The notes: generated by a model from the letters alone, not told the origin. A DNA stretch of 64,000 nucleotides from Candidatus Gastranaerophilales bacterium (GCA_944324255.1 CALUVM010000006.1:21384-85383); one strand, 5' to 3'. Shown: positions 1 through 9,344, counted from the stretch's first letter. Numbers and translations: made by a program.

Positions 1-2
1 TT

Positions 3-233
3 TACTGTTTAGGTACAAGTATTGTTAAAGGATTTGCTCTTACTCTGGCAATCGGTGTTATGGTTTCTATGTTTAGTGCAATTACTATTACTAAAAACTT
101 TATGCACCTGATATTCGGAACAGGTAATCTTAAACATCCTGAATGGTTCGGTATCAAGAAAAGTGAAATCGGAGAAGGCTTCCAGGCTGTTGAAACAAGT
201 CGTGAGAAAGCCAAGTTCGGGATTTTGGATTAA
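3..233 (+). CDS. secD: SecD C-terminal end (partial)
   Basis: The first 231 bases read in frame 3 to a TAA at 231-233 and give 76 residues; the start lies outside the window. SecD is the large membrane subunit of the SecDF complex, which uses the proton motive force to help pull exported proteins through SecYEG. The visible part has the last membrane segments (FALTLAIGVMVSMFSAITIT) followed by a polar cytoplasmic tail. Assignment rests mainly on the SecF gene 20 bp downstream, the usual secD-secF order, and on the typical end of the transmembrane domain. The reverse-strand frame over this stretch is a shadow. Confidence 0.85.
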   Translation, partial: YCLGTSIVKGFALTLAIGVMVSMFSAITITKNFMHLIFGTGNLKHPEWFGIKKSEIGEGFQAVETSREKAKFGILD

Positions 234-253
234 TTATCGGAAAGTAGGTAAAT

Positions 254-1216
254 ATGAAAATAAAATTAGATATTGTAAAATACAGATTCTTATGCCTGGG
301 AATATCAGCTATTTTTTTATTGCCCGGTATTATATCAATGATTTATTCATCAGTTGTTTATCCGACTCATACGCCGTTAAAAGTCGGTATAGATTACACA
401 GGCGGTACAACATTGCAGTACGGTGTTAAAGAGGATGTTACAAATGATAAGTTATCTGCAGTAAGACAGGATCTTGTGAAAAATGGTATTGAAAATCCTT
501 ATTTGCAGATAATCAATGTTAATTCAAAGCAGTCTACAGATTTAAAAGCGATTCTTTCTGTAAGAACAAAATTTATTGATGAAGGTTCAAAAGATGTTGA
601 TAAAATTACAGGAATTGTAAATCAAGTATTCCAGGCACCATCATTGGTTCAAGTATCATCAGTCGGACCTACACTCGGAAGCGAATTATTTAAAAATTCT
701 ATGATTGCTTTATCTTTAGCACTTGTAGGTATTATTGCTTATTTAACATTCAGATTTCAGTTTGACTATGCTCTTGCAGCAATTCTGGGATTGGTTCATG
801 ATACCATATTTGTAATGGGTGTATTTTCGCTTTTGGGACTGTTCTATGATGTTCAGATTGATGCACTTTTTGTAACCGCCCTGTTAACAGTAATCGGGTT
901 TTCTGTTCACGATACAATCGTTGTATTTGACCGTGTAAGAGAGAATTTAAAATATTACTCCAAGAAAATGTCTTTCGGTGAGATTATGAACGCAAGTATT
1001 AATCAGACTCTTGCAAGAAGTATAAATACTTCTTTAACAACTTTGATTACACTGCTTGCACTTTATTTCTTCGGCGGAGTTACAACAAAAGATTTTGTAC
1101 TTGCTATGATTTTAGGTATTGCGGTAGGTACTTATTCAAGTATATTCTTCTGCTCAACTCTTGTTGAAATCTGGGAAGACAAAAAGAAAAATGCTAAGTC
1201 TGCTGCAGCAGCTTAG
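254..1216 (+). CDS. secF: Protein translocase subunit SecF
   Basis: SecF works with SecD in the inner membrane and helps drive protein export through SecYEG. The 320-residue protein has the usual SecF length. An N-terminal membrane helix (about 10-32) is followed by the family motif GIDYTGGTTLQYG (about 45-57), then a periplasmic region and five further membrane helices. The signature SVHDTIVVFDRVREN lies near residues 217-231. The ATG is preceded by a weak purine-rich site (GGAAAG). It follows secD by 20 bp in the same operon and is closed by a strong terminator. Confidence 0.95.
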   Translation: MKIKLDIVKYRFLCLGISAIFLLPGIISMIYSSVVYPTHTPLKVGIDYTGGTTLQYGVKEDVTNDKLSAVRQDLVKNGIENPYLQIINVNSKQSTDLKAILSVRTKFIDEGSKDVDKITGIVNQVFQAPSLVQVSSVGPTLGSELFKNSMIALSLALVGIIAYLTFRFQFDYALAAILGLVHDTIFVMGVFSLLGLFYDVQIDALFVTALLTVIGFSVHDTIVVFDRVRENLKYYSKKMSFGEIMNASINQTLARSINTSLTTLITLLALYFFGGVTTKDFVLAMILGIAVGTYSSIFFCSTLVEIWEDKKKNAKSAAAA

Positions 1217-1233
1217 TAAAAATGGTTTTGAGG

Positions 1234-1272
1234 AGGGGCGGCTGATTTTTAAATCAGCCGCCCCTATTTTTG
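1234..1272 (+). terminator. Rho-independent terminator after secF
   Basis: A perfect inverted repeat (AGGGGCGGCTGATT pairing with AATCAGCCGCCCCT, A/T-rich loop) is followed by ATTTTTG. It ends the secDF transcript. Confidence 0.9.
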
Positions 1273-1329
1273 TTATATGCGTAAACAAGGAGCAGGGGGG
1301 CAATTCCTTATTCACTTAGTCACCACCGG

Positions 1330-1992
1330 TTAGTTCCCTATCTCCTGGTTGATTTTCAAAATTACAGGGATTTTCCCTTTCTCTCTTATTTGACGTTCAA
1401 ATTCAGAAATATCAACACTTATAACATCAAAAGTATTATAATGCATCGGGACAACAGCAGTAACTCCAAGCCATTCGGAAGCTTTAACAGCTTGTTCTAT
1501 GTCCATCGTATAAAACCCGCCAATCGGGAGTAACGCCATATCCGGCTCGAAAACTTCGCCAATGGTTTTCATCTCGCTATTTAAACAGGTATCCCCGGCA
1601 TGGTAAATAGTCTGTCCTTCTATATCAAAAACATATCCGCACGGGCAGCCGGCATAAGAACCGTCCGGAAGAGAGCTTGAATGAAACGCCGGTACAGCAG
1701 CTACCCTTCCCCAGCTATAATTAACCCATCCGCCAAGTCCGATGCCGTTTGTTCTTATACCCTGTTTTGCACAATAATTTGCAAGTTCAAAAATAGCAGT
1801 AACCGGCGCACTCGTCGCTTTAGAGATTTCTATTGCACTGCCCAGATGGTCACCGTGAGCGTGAGTTACAAAAATATCATAAATTCCTTCCGGTTTATAT
1901 TCCGGATTAGCAGCCAGAAACGGGTCAATTAAAATCTTTTTTCCTTTTGTATTAATCTCAAAACAACTATGACCGAGATACTTAATTTTCAT
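1330..1992 (-). CDS. UPF0173-type metallo-beta-lactamase fold hydrolase
   Basis: A 220-residue protein with the metallo-beta-lactamase fold. The metal-binding motif THAHGDH is at residues 43-49 (H44, H46, D48, H49), and further ligands are likely HS near 104-105, the D in AGDT near 134, and the H in PMHY near 184. Length and the start MKIKYLGHSCFEI are typical of the UPF0173/UlaG-like group, which are metal-dependent hydrolases of mostly unknown substrate. It is 11 bp downstream of the HxlR regulator on the same strand, so the two are probably co-transcribed. Substrate unknown. Confidence 0.85.
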   Translation of the reverse strand: MKIKYLGHSCFEINTKGKKILIDPFLAANPEYKPEGIYDIFVTHAHGDHLGSAIEISKATSAPVTAIFELANYCAKQGIRTNGIGLGGWVNYSWGRVAAVPAFHSSSLPDGSYAGCPCGYVFDIEGQTIYHAGDTCLNSEMKTIGEVFEPDMALLPIGGFYTMDIEQAVKASEWLGVTAVVPMHYNTFDVISVDISEFERQIREKGKIPVILKINQEIGN

Positions 1993-2003
1993 AACAATCT
2001 CCT

Positions 2004-2342
2004 CTATTTCATTCTTTCCATTAGTTTACGCAGTTTTTTATAGTCTTTGCCCCATTTTTGCATAGCATCTATTACAGGTCTTAGGGTGTAACCTATATCA
2101 GTTAAATAATATTCCACTTTTGGCGGAAGTATATCATATTCTTCACGGATGATTAATCCGTCTTCTTCCATCTCTTTCAAACAGGCTGTTAAAACTTTAG
2201 CTGTACAGCCCAGACTTTTTTTCAACTCAACAAAACGTTTTTCTTCCTTGAGAAGCTCTTTTACTATTAAGATTTTCCATTTCCCGCCGATAAGCTGTAA
2301 AACAACACTTACAGGATTAACGGCTAAATCTTTATACTCCAT
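2004..2342 (-). CDS. HxlR-family winged-helix transcriptional regulator
   Basis: A 112-residue DNA-binding protein of the HxlR type. The hallmark VVLQLIGGKWKILIVKEL (about 12-29) is followed by a winged helix with KVLTACLKEMEEDGLIIRE and a C-terminal YYLTDIGYTLRPVIDAMQKWG segment. Most HxlR proteins have a Cys just before the PV of the CPV motif (often redox-sensing); here the residue is Asn (NPVSVV), so a thiol switch at that site is absent. The start is supported by AAGGA upstream. It likely controls itself and the neighbouring hydrolase; the inducer is unknown. Confidence 0.9.
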   Translation of the reverse strand: MEYKDLAVNPVSVVLQLIGGKWKILIVKELLKEEKRFVELKKSLGCTAKVLTACLKEMEEDGLIIREEYDILPPKVEYYLTDIGYTLRPVIDAMQKWGKDYKKLRKLMERMK

Positions 2343-2362
2343 TTTGTTCCTTAAAAGCTGTA

Positions 2363-2686
2363 CTACTTATCTTCTTTGTTCTTCTCCGCAGAAGCCCAGA
2401 GTTCACTTAGTTTTTCTTTTATGCCAATTCTTCCGAACCATTTGTTAACAAACCGTTCTTCATATCCCAATCCGCCATTCATTTTGGTAAAATCTTTCAG
2501 CGAAAAAACAGCTTCAGATATAGAAATTCTGATTATAATATGAGGCTCAACAAACCTTGCAGGGTCCATCCAGAGCTTGATATTATTATACTTTGCCACA
2601 TTAATACTTTTGATATTGTGCGCATCTGACTGTTCCTGAACTATAAAGCTTTTCAAACTGTCTTCTATATCTTTAAAAGTTGCCAT
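2363..2686 (-). CDS. Hypothetical protein, 107 aa
   Basis: I do not recognise this protein. It has no signal peptide or membrane helix. The middle (HIIIRISISEAVFSLKDF) looks like alternating beta strands and the C-terminus is a charged helix ending KNKEDK. The ATG has an AAGGAT site a suitable distance upstream. It sits between the UPF0210 gene (25 bp) and the HxlR gene (20 bp) on the same strand, so it may belong to one operon with them. Confidence 0.7.
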   Translation of the reverse strand: MATFKDIEDSLKSFIVQEQSDAHNIKSINVAKYNNIKLWMDPARFVEPHIIIRISISEAVFSLKDFTKMNGGLGYEERFVNKWFGRIGIKEKLSELWASAEKNKEDK

Positions 2687-2711
2687 CTTAACTATCCTTT
2701 TGTCCTTAATT

Positions 2712-4079
2712 CTAATTATTTAAACTATGTATCGGAGCCGGAATATGTCCGCCTCTGTTAACAAAATCCGCCGAAGAAAGTTCATTCACTTTCATAATAG
2801 GTGCTTCTCCCAGAAGCCCGCCGAAAACTACCGTATCTCCGACATCTTTTCCCGGAGCCGGAATAAGTCTTACTGCCGTTGTTTTCTTATTAATCATTCC
2901 GATTGCCATCTCATCCGCTATCATGCCGGCAATAGTTGTTATTGGAGTATTTCCCGGAATAGCTATCATATCAAGTCCGACTGAACATACACAGGTCATA
3001 GCTTCCAGTTTATCAAAAGTTAAATGTCCTTTAGATGCAGCTTCAATCATTCCGGCATCTTCAGAAACCGGAATAAATGCACCCGATAAACCGCCGACAT
3101 AAGAACTTGCCATAATACCGCCTTTTTTAACCGCATCATTAAGCATTGCAAGTGCAGCTGTAGTCCCGTGAGCACCGGCATGTTCAAGTCCCATTGCCTG
3201 AAAAATCTGAGCAACACTATCTCCAATAGCAGGGGTTGGTGCCAAAGATAAATCAATTACGCCAAATGGAATGTTTAACCTGTCTGCCAGTTTTCTTCCT
3301 ACAAGTTCTCCGGTTGTAGTAATCTTATATGCTGTTTGTTTAATTTTATTCGCTAAAAGCCCCATATCAGCATCTTTATGCAAATCAGCAATAGCCGCTC
3401 TTACAACCCCTGGTCCTGAAACCCCGATATTAAGTGCGCATTCAGGTTCGCCGTATCCGCAATATGCTCCTGCCATAAAAGGATTGTCACTTACGGAATT
3501 ACAAAAAACGACTAATTTAGCTGCTCCCAGACCATCTTTATCTGCTGTTAATTCCGCAGATTTTTTAATAATCTCTGCCATTTTTAATACTGCATCCATA
3601 TTTATTCCGGCTTTGGAGCTTGCAACATTTACTGATGCGCAGAGTCTTTCTGTAGAAGCAAGGGCTTCCGGAATAGATTCTATCAACCCTAAATCTCCTT
3701 GGGTGCATCCTTTTTCTACAAGAGCCGAAAACCCTCCTATAAAATCTATCCCGAGTTCACGGGCAGAATCATCAAGGGTTTTGGCAATTTTTACATAATC
3801 CTTATGAGCACAGGATTCTCCTATTATAGAAATAGGGGTTACAGCAATTCTTTTATTAACAATCGGAATAGAATAATCATTCTCTATATCATCCGCATAT
3901 TTTACAAGATTTTTACCGTATTTATATAATTTTTTCCGGATATTATCACAAACAGTATTTACGTTTTCTGAAATACAATCTCTCAAGCTTAAAGTTAAAG
4001 TTACAGTCCTTATATCAAAGTTGTGTAACTTTATCATATTAATTGTTTCTAAAATCAAGTTTTCATCAAATATAGTCAT
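2712..4079 (-). CDS. UPF0210 / PFL-like family protein (DUF711)
   Basis: A 455-residue protein of the UPF0210 family, labelled PFL-like because its fold resembles pyruvate formate-lyase, although it is not a glycyl-radical enzyme. Family features are the start [20 protein letters not shown], the [12 protein letters not shown] stretch, [14 protein letters not shown], and the Gly-rich [20 protein letters not shown] region. Length matches the family. In many bacteria the gene follows an ACT-domain gene; none is present here. An extended -10 (TGTTATACT) lies nine bases upstream and there is no clear Shine-Dalgarno, so the message may have almost no leader. Biochemical function unknown. Confidence 0.85.
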   Translation of the reverse strand: MTIFDENLILETINMIKLHNFDIRTVTLTLSLRDCISENVNTVCDNIRKKLYKYGKNLVKYADDIENDYSIPIVNKRIAVTPISIIGESCAHKDYVKIAKTLDDSARELGIDFIGGFSALVEKGCTQGDLGLIESIPEALASTERLCASVNVASSKAGINMDAVLKMAEIIKKSAELTADKDGLGAAKLVVFCNSVSDNPFMAGAYCGYGEPECALNIGVSGPGVVRAAIADLHKDADMGLLANKIKQTAYKITTTGELVGRKLADRLNIPFGVIDLSLAPTPAIGDSVAQIFQAMGLEHAGAHGTTAALAMLNDAVKKGGIMASSYVGGLSGAFIPVSEDAGMIEAASKGHLTFDKLEAMTCVCSVGLDMIAIPGNTPITTIAGMIADEMAIGMINKKTTAVRLIPAPGKDVGDTVVFGGLLGEAPIMKVNELSSADFVNRGGHIPAPIHSLNN

Positions 4080-4088
4080 ACTTAACTA

Positions 4089-4119
4089 AGTATAACATAA
4101 TTCTTATTTTGTGTATAAT
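4089..4119. promoter_or_regulatory. Divergent promoter region between UPF0210 gene and aroF
   Basis: For the minus strand, TATACT (4089-4094, read in reverse) with an upstream TG makes an extended -10 box. For the plus strand, TATAAT is at 4114-4119, followed by a strong GGAGG site (4134-4138) before aroF. No convincing -35 is seen for either. The two promoters nearly overlap. Confidence 0.6.
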
Positions 4120-4146
4120 AGTAAATACTAAACGGAGGATTGTTCT

Positions 4147-5160
4147 ATGCTCGTCGTAATGAATAGCTCGGCAACAGAAAAAGATATTAACAGAGTAATT
4201 CTATTTGTAGAATCTAAAGGTTTTGAACCGCGTCTTTGCCGTGGCGAGGAAAAATGTGTTATTGCTGCTGTCGGGAATAAACAAATAGATAAACGAGATA
4301 TAGAACTTTTGCCCGGAGTACATGAAGTTTTAAGAATTTCCACCAGCTATAAACTTACTGCAAGAGCCTTTCAGCACGAGGATACAATTGTAGAAGTTAA
4401 CGGGGTAAAATTCGGTGATAAATATACCGGTCTTATTGCAGGGCCTTGTGCTGTAGAAAGTTATGACCAGCTTGATGAAACGGCTCAAGAATTAATGGAA
4501 TCAAATGTAAAAATTCTAAGAGGCGGGGCTTTCAAACCAAGAACCAGCCCTTATGCCTTTCAAGGACTCGGAGAAGAAGGTTTAAAAATCCTAAGAAGCG
4601 TTGCTGATAATCATTCTATGGCTGTAACATCTGAAATTATGGACGTTTCACAACTCGAGATGTTTATGAAATATGTCGACATTCTTCAAATCGGCGCAAG
4701 AAATATGCAGAATTTCAATCTTTTAAAAGAGGTGGGGAAAATACATAAGCCTGTTATCTTAAAAAGAGGACTTTCTGCAACTTTTGAAGAATGGTTAATG
4801 TCCGCAGAATACATTATGGCAGGCGGTAACGGACAGGTTATTCTCTGTGAAAGGGGAATAAGAACTTTTGAAAGTTATACAAGAAATACCCTTGATTTAT
4901 CCGCAATTCCCGTTATTAAAAAATTAAGCCATCTTCCAATTATTGTAGACCCTTCTCACGGAACAGGATTAAGAGATAAGGTAGAACCTATGTCCCGTGC
5001 AGCTATTGCAGCAGGGTGCGATGGGTTAATTATTGAAGTACATTATAATCCTGAATGTGCTATGTGTGACGGAGCTCAATCGCTTTACCCTTGGCAGTAC
5101 GATTTGCTTTATAAACAGATTAAGCAAATCGCACCGATTGTGGGTAAAGAAATAGTTTAG
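4147..5160 (+). CDS. aroF: 3-deoxy-7-phosphoheptulonate synthase (DAHP synthase, AroF type Ibeta)
   Basis: DAHP synthase condenses phosphoenolpyruvate with erythrose 4-phosphate, the first step of the shikimate pathway. The 337-residue protein has an N-terminal ferredoxin/ACT-like domain (about 1-75) fused to the catalytic barrel, the architecture of the Thermotoga/Bacillus-type enzyme, where the N-terminal domain mediates feedback control by aromatic amino acids. Catalytic-domain motifs visible are AGPCAVES, RGGAFKPRTSPYAFQG, QIGARNMQNF, LKRG and the metal-site DPSHGTG. The ATG follows GGAGG by eight bases and TATAAT lies upstream. It is transcribed alone. Confidence 0.95.
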   Translation: MLVVMNSSATEKDINRVILFVESKGFEPRLCRGEEKCVIAAVGNKQIDKRDIELLPGVHEVLRISTSYKLTARAFQHEDTIVEVNGVKFGDKYTGLIAGPCAVESYDQLDETAQELMESNVKILRGGAFKPRTSPYAFQGLGEEGLKILRSVADNHSMAVTSEIMDVSQLEMFMKYVDILQIGARNMQNFNLLKEVGKIHKPVILKRGLSATFEEWLMSAEYIMAGGNGQVILCERGIRTFESYTRNTLDLSAIPVIKKLSHLPIIVDPSHGTGLRDKVEPMSRAAIAAGCDGLIIEVHYNPECAMCDGAQSLYPWQYDLLYKQIKQIAPIVGKEIV

Positions 5161-5162
5161 AA

Positions 5163-6089
5163 CTATTTTCTTATAAGGCTTCTTACATGTTCAAGCACTT
5201 TAGTCTTAGTACTTGGAGATAAACCTGTATTAAGGTTTACATTTAAAGATGAGAAGATATCTTTAAGCCAGCGGGTAGAAGCAGGAAGAGCAATAAGTTT
5301 ATTATATTCGCTGACCGGTTTCCCTGAAAGAACCATTTCATCAAGATATTTTATTAAAGGTTCATCTGCATTGTTTATACTGCGATTACTAATATCTATA
5401 TAATTCTTATCCTTTTTAGCCTGTTCAATAAGAGAAAGTTCTTTTTTGATTTGAGTAATTTCCTTTTCCGTTTGCGGAATAGTTTCACTCACATTAATAT
5501 ATCTCATAGCATTCTTATAAAGTTCTTTTGCTCTTTCATATAAAAGTTTGGTTTTATTTACCATATTAGAAACATTTTCAGTTTTTACACCGCCAAAAAT
5601 GCCTCTATCGTTATTATATCTGGAAAGCGCATCTTTAAACTCATTTTCATAAGCAATCATTACAGGAGTAAAATCTACAGGACTTTTTAATTCGTGAGTC
5701 AGCATACTGCGTTTATCTTTATTAAATTTTTCCATTTTTTTCAGATAAACATTCAGAGATTCTTCCCTGTTCATTGGCATACCCACATCAATTCTGGAAC
5801 GCATCTTACCATTGTTTCTCTCCGGAGGACATTTGTAATATGAAGTTGTTCCAAAAATATCTTGAGAAACTTCCACATTATTAGAATTAATAAAGAAGTT
5901 TTCTTCATTATTAGGCAGTTTTGGAGCTTGATAATTTATCTTTTTTTTATTCTGCATAACAGGCTTGCCGTCTTCAAGCTCCCAGCTGTACGGACGATAT
6001 TCCATCTTCCAGTTTCCGCCGTTTTCTTTTGAGCGGTCTATAAAAAGACCTTTGAATGTTCGTTGATTATTTATAGCATTAATTCTCAT
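5163..6089 (-). CDS. Hypothetical protein with N-terminal F-K-G motif, 308 aa
   Basis: No known family recognised. It starts MRINAINNQRTFKGLFIDR, the short Asn-rich leader plus F-x-G motif that recurs on six other proteins in this window. There is no classical signal peptide or membrane helix. A middle helical region (about 165-230) has coiled-coil character. AGGAG precedes the ATG. It is 17 bp downstream of another F-x-G protein on the same strand, so the pair is likely co-transcribed and may act together. Its 3' end abuts aroF with two bases between. Confidence 0.75.
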   Translation of the reverse strand: MRINAINNQRTFKGLFIDRSKENGGNWKMEYRPYSWELEDGKPVMQNKKKINYQAPKLPNNEENFFINSNNVEVSQDIFGTTSYYKCPPERNNGKMRSRIDVGMPMNREESLNVYLKKMEKFNKDKRSMLTHELKSPVDFTPVMIAYENEFKDALSRYNNDRGIFGGVKTENVSNMVNKTKLLYERAKELYKNAMRYINVSETIPQTEKEITQIKKELSLIEQAKKDKNYIDISNRSINNADEPLIKYLDEMVLSGKPVSEYNKLIALPASTRWLKDIFSSLNVNLNTGLSPSTKTKVLEHVRSLIRK

Positions 6090-6106
6090 TTTTTATCTCC
6101 TAATAA

Positions 6107-7180
6107 TTAGTGTATAATCCTTTGTTTTGTATAAAATTCTTTAAGCTCATTAAAGATAGGAGTAAGCTTAGCTTTTACCTGTTCAATCTGAACTTCATTG
6201 GCTTTAATTTGCTTACGCATTTCGGCGATTCTTCTCGGGAATGTTGAGATGAATTTTTTGCATTCCTGAATCTTAGCTTCCATCTGCCATAAAGAGGTTG
6301 TTTTCAAATTGGATTCATTGGTTAATTTCCGCAAAAGAGCCTCAACATCAGAAATCTCTTTTCTGTAAATATCTTCATTACCAGAATTATTTTCTATAAG
6401 TTTTTTGTTTACAGAAATAGTCTTACGATAAAATTTTTCTTTTGATTCTAATAAATCATGGATTACATTTTCTTTTTGTTTTTTAGCACTGGTTTCAGCA
6501 AGAGTTTTTTCTCTTATAGGAAGTTCTTCCTGATTCAGTCTGATTTCATTTTCTACTTTTTTTATATCGTCTTCCAGCCACTCTTTCTGACCTCTTAGCC
6601 AATCTCCTTTTTTATAAAATCCTATACATTCCTCCGCCTGCCATTGTTGATATTTGGATTTTGCAATCCTGTCATTATAATAATCCAATTTTTCTTTAGA
6701 TTTATCTACATCAATACCTGCAAGTATATTTTTTCTCTGTCTGTCTGCTTCTTTAGCATCAGCCATTTCTAACCTGTAATAATAATCCCTGATTTCAGCA
6801 AATTTCTTGCCATAATCAACTCTTTTTTCCCTAAAATAGTTATCATAAACTTCACCATCCACATTTGGATATTTAGGCTCATTATCATAGACTACATAAT
6901 CAACCTTTTCACGAAGAGAATCAGCAATTCCCTCAAGCGGGTCGGCATAATATACAGCACCCGTCGGTACGGTATGGAAAACACCTAATGTTTTTTCAAC
7001 AGATGCATTCGGCTGCCCGTGTTCCAGAACAAGTTTTGAACAATCCCCATCAGGAAAATTGCCATAATTATTATTTTCAAGAGTCAAGCTTCCTGAATAA
7101 TTTTTATGCAGATATTTTGTGTAACCCTGAAATGTGGTTTTACTACCTGTAGTATAACCATTGACCTGGAATATTTTCAT
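6107..7180 (-). CDS. Coiled-coil hypothetical protein with N-terminal F-Q-G motif
   Basis: I do not recognise the family. The N-terminus reads MKIFQVNGYTTGSKTTFQGY, a variant of the F-x-G leader. Residues from about 125 to the end are dominated by Lys/Glu-rich helices that should form long coiled coils. Two adjacent ATGs exist at 7183 and 7180; the second is six bases from an AAAGGAGG site and is preferred (357 residues). A structural or effector-like role is possible, but nothing in the sequence proves it. It heads a two-gene unit with the 5163-6089 gene. Confidence 0.75.
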   Translation of the reverse strand: MKIFQVNGYTTGSKTTFQGYTKYLHKNYSGSLTLENNNYGNFPDGDCSKLVLEHGQPNASVEKTLGVFHTVPTGAVYYADPLEGIADSLREKVDYVVYDNEPKYPNVDGEVYDNYFREKRVDYGKKFAEIRDYYYRLEMADAKEADRQRKNILAGIDVDKSKEKLDYYNDRIAKSKYQQWQAEECIGFYKKGDWLRGQKEWLEDDIKKVENEIRLNQEELPIREKTLAETSAKKQKENVIHDLLESKEKFYRKTISVNKKLIENNSGNEDIYRKEISDVEALLRKLTNESNLKTTSLWQMEAKIQECKKFISTFPRRIAEMRKQIKANEVQIEQVKAKLTPIFNELKEFYTKQRIIH

Positions 7181-7462
7181 CATATACCTCCTTTATTCCT
7201 TCGTGATTGTTGGTTAAATTTTTTCCATTATAGTAAGAAGGTAAAATAAAAGATATATATTGTGAAGAAATGTTACAGTATATCGGGCATGTTAGTGAAT
7301 AGTGACTAAGGGAAGCTTAACTTCATACTATGTTATTCCCTTTACCCCTATTTCCTGCTTTGCTCGTGTCCTCCGCACTCTGCTCACAGGTCGCTGAACC
7401 CTGAGAAATGCTTCGCATTGGGGGTTCAATTCCCGCACACACCTGATGTATAAATACAAAAT
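7181..7462. other. Intergenic region with GC-rich flank of tRNA-Leu
   Basis: The left part is AT-rich and carries the Shine-Dalgarno of the upstream gene and a short relic of the GTGAATA/GTGACTA repeats (about 7292-7310). From about 7345 to 7445 it becomes GC-rich and structured, next to the 3' end of tRNA-Leu. It shares words such as GACACGAGCAA (reverse strand) with the tmRNA 3' element but contains no duplicated tRNA end. The open frame on the reverse strand across this region and the tRNA is not a gene. Confidence 0.5.
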
Positions 7463-7543
7463 TGCCGATGGGGGGACTTGAACCCCCACGAATTTCTTCA
7501 TACGCACCTGAAACGCACGTGTCTACCATTCCACCACATCGGC
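7463..7543 (-). tRNA. tRNA-Leu (CAG)
   Basis: The reverse strand folds as an 81-nt tRNA. GCCGATG pairs with CATCGGC in the acceptor, the discriminator is A, and the T arm is GGGGGTTCAAGTCCCCC. The anticodon loop TTCAGGT gives CAG. The medium-long variable arm fits a leucine tRNA. CCA is not encoded. Confidence 0.9.
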
Positions 7544-7962
7544 ATCTAATCGGATGTTTCTATATACCCGCTTCTAATACTCTACTACAAAAATAATTCA
7601 AAAAAAATAATCTTAATGTTTCTTAAATTTTAATACCGGAATTTTATCAAAAATCAAATATTCTATATTATTTTCTGTTTCTTTTTTTGATAATAAAACA
7701 AAAAAATCTTTCATCCATGGAAACGCAATATCTATAATAATTGCTCTATAATCTTCCATAAAAAACTACTCTTGATTGCGAACAATATATTTGTCAGATT
7801 ATAAATATAGTACTCTACTTCAAATTATTTTGCAAACTATTATAGAGTTTCACCATACAAAACAAATATTTAAAATATTAGATTCAAATATACTCCTTTT
7901 CGGTAATAATAAACCTTTTCGTTCAATTTATTATTTATGCGGTACTAAAAAAGGAGAAAAAT
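7544..7962. other. AT-rich intergenic region without a recognisable gene
   Basis: About 420 bases, strongly AT-rich, between tRNA-Leu and the diiron protein. The small TTG-initiated frame running into the next gene has no ribosome site or family resemblance. I see only the AAGGAG site just before 7963 and no clear promoter or RNA. Confidence 0.5.
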
Positions 7963-9285
7963 ATGAGTTTTAATGCACTTAAAGAAAAAGGAATGCCGCT
8001 GGAAAAGCAGCTGAGAAACTGGCACCAGATAGCCGGCAAGCCTTATAACAAAACAGATGTTGACTGCTATACAAGAACAAGACAGATTCTAATGAACGGT
8101 ATAGAAGTTGAAGCGTGGAATTTTCATCACACTCTTGGCAGACTCTGCCCTGATATAGAGGATTCCAAACTTATCGCTCAGGTTTGCAGAATAGAAGACG
8201 AGCAGCAAACCACAATTAACTGGATGGCGCCTGCTGACCAGTCAGTACTTGAAACTACTCTCGGCTACGAACAAGTGGCAGTGGATTTAACCGCCTGGCT
8301 TGCCCAGAATGAACCGGATGATTATGTAAAAGAGACCTTTGACTTCGGGCTTCTTGAGGACTTTGACCACCTTTACAGATACAGCCAGTGGGCATATATG
8401 ATGGAAGGTATTAAACCGAACGAAATTGTTCAGGGGCAAACCGATGTAATCCTTGGACGCCCGACCCAGAATCATCATAACTGCAACGCTTTAAGGAGAA
8501 GAAAACATTATGACAAACAGACTGCTTCTCCTCAAACAAAAGTAAATATTCTGACTCTTGTATCAGGAGAACAGCAGACTCATAACTACTACGCCGAACA
8601 CGGCTTCACATACGGCAACCATGTTTTAAGAGAAACCTATTCCGAAATCAAAGACGTGGAAGAAGAACACGTAACAATGTATGAATCTCTTATTGACCCG
8701 ACTGAAAGTTTATTTGAAAAACTCCTTGTTCATGAGTTTACGGAAGTTTGTAACTATTATACCTGTGTAGAAGATGAAACAAATGAAAAGATTAAGAAAA
8801 TTTGGGAAATGTTTCTTGATTTTGAACTCGGACATTTAAAAATTGCTTCCGAGCTCTTTAAAAAATACGAAAAACGTGACCCTGAAGAAGTTATCGGTGA
8901 AAATATAGTTATTCCTTGCAGATTCAAGAGCCAGAAAGAATATGTAACAAAAATTCTAACCTCCGAAATTGATAAGAGATTGGGTACAAATATGGATTAT
9001 ACTAAAATTAATAAATTGCCTGAGGATTGGGCAAGTTATAAAGTTCAGTCAGCTCAAGCAGAATTAGGTTCACCTACAGAAAATACTATAAGAATAGCGG
9101 CTCTTCATAATACAAGAGATATTGTGGAAGCTGATGAAGCTTTAAAATCCCGTCAGGTTGCACTGTTGGAAAAAGGGCTTGAAAAAGAAGCGCTTGCAGA
9201 AGATACGGTCATGCCGGATGAGCTTCAGGAAATGATTGATGATTATGAAGAAATTAAAGACAAAAAAGAAAAAATGACAAAATAG
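7963..9285 (+). CDS. Ferritin-like (diiron) domain protein, 440 aa
   Basis: The protein has repeated Glu/His patterns of a ferritin-like four-helix bundle: EEEHVTMYESL, HEFTEVCNYY and FELGHLKIASELF between about residues 230 and 310, and an earlier EDEQQTTINW. This suggests a diiron or iron-handling protein. The C-terminal 130 residues are acidic and charged. No signal peptide is present, so it is cytoplasmic. An AAGGAG site precedes the ATG and a terminator follows. Together with ferritin and rubrerythrin in this window it suggests iron or oxygen-stress handling. Precise function unknown. Confidence 0.75.
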   Translation: MSFNALKEKGMPLEKQLRNWHQIAGKPYNKTDVDCYTRTRQILMNGIEVEAWNFHHTLGRLCPDIEDSKLIAQVCRIEDEQQTTINWMAPADQSVLETTLGYEQVAVDLTAWLAQNEPDDYVKETFDFGLLEDFDHLYRYSQWAYMMEGIKPNEIVQGQTDVILGRPTQNHHNCNALRRRKHYDKQTASPQTKVNILTLVSGEQQTHNYYAEHGFTYGNHVLRETYSEIKDVEEEHVTMYESLIDPTESLFEKLLVHEFTEVCNYYTCVEDETNEKIKKIWEMFLDFELGHLKIASELFKKYEKRDPEEVIGENIVIPCRFKSQKEYVTKILTSEIDKRLGTNMDYTKINKLPEDWASYKVQSAQAELGSPTENTIRIAALHNTRDIVEADEALKSRQVALLEKGLEKEALAEDTVMPDELQEMIDDYEEIKDKKEKMTK

Positions 9286-9307
9286 GGTTGAAACCCTGAA
9301 TAATAAA

Positions 9308-9337
9308 AAGGGGCGGTTTTCTGACCGCCCTTATTTT
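9308..9337 (+). terminator. Terminator between diiron gene and grcA
   Basis: GGGCGGT and ACCGCCC (9311-9330) form a stem with a TTTCTG loop, flanked by A-rich and T-rich runs, so it can serve both converging genes. Confidence 0.85.
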
Positions 9338-9344
9338 CGCTCAT

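Noticed and set aside
2712..4079. Pyruvate formate-lyase itself
   Set aside because: The protein lacks the glycyl-radical motif and the Cys-Cys active site; it fits UPF0210.
7776..7973. Small gene before the diiron protein
   Set aside because: TTG start, no ribosome site, low-complexity AT-rich peptide and overlap with the next gene.
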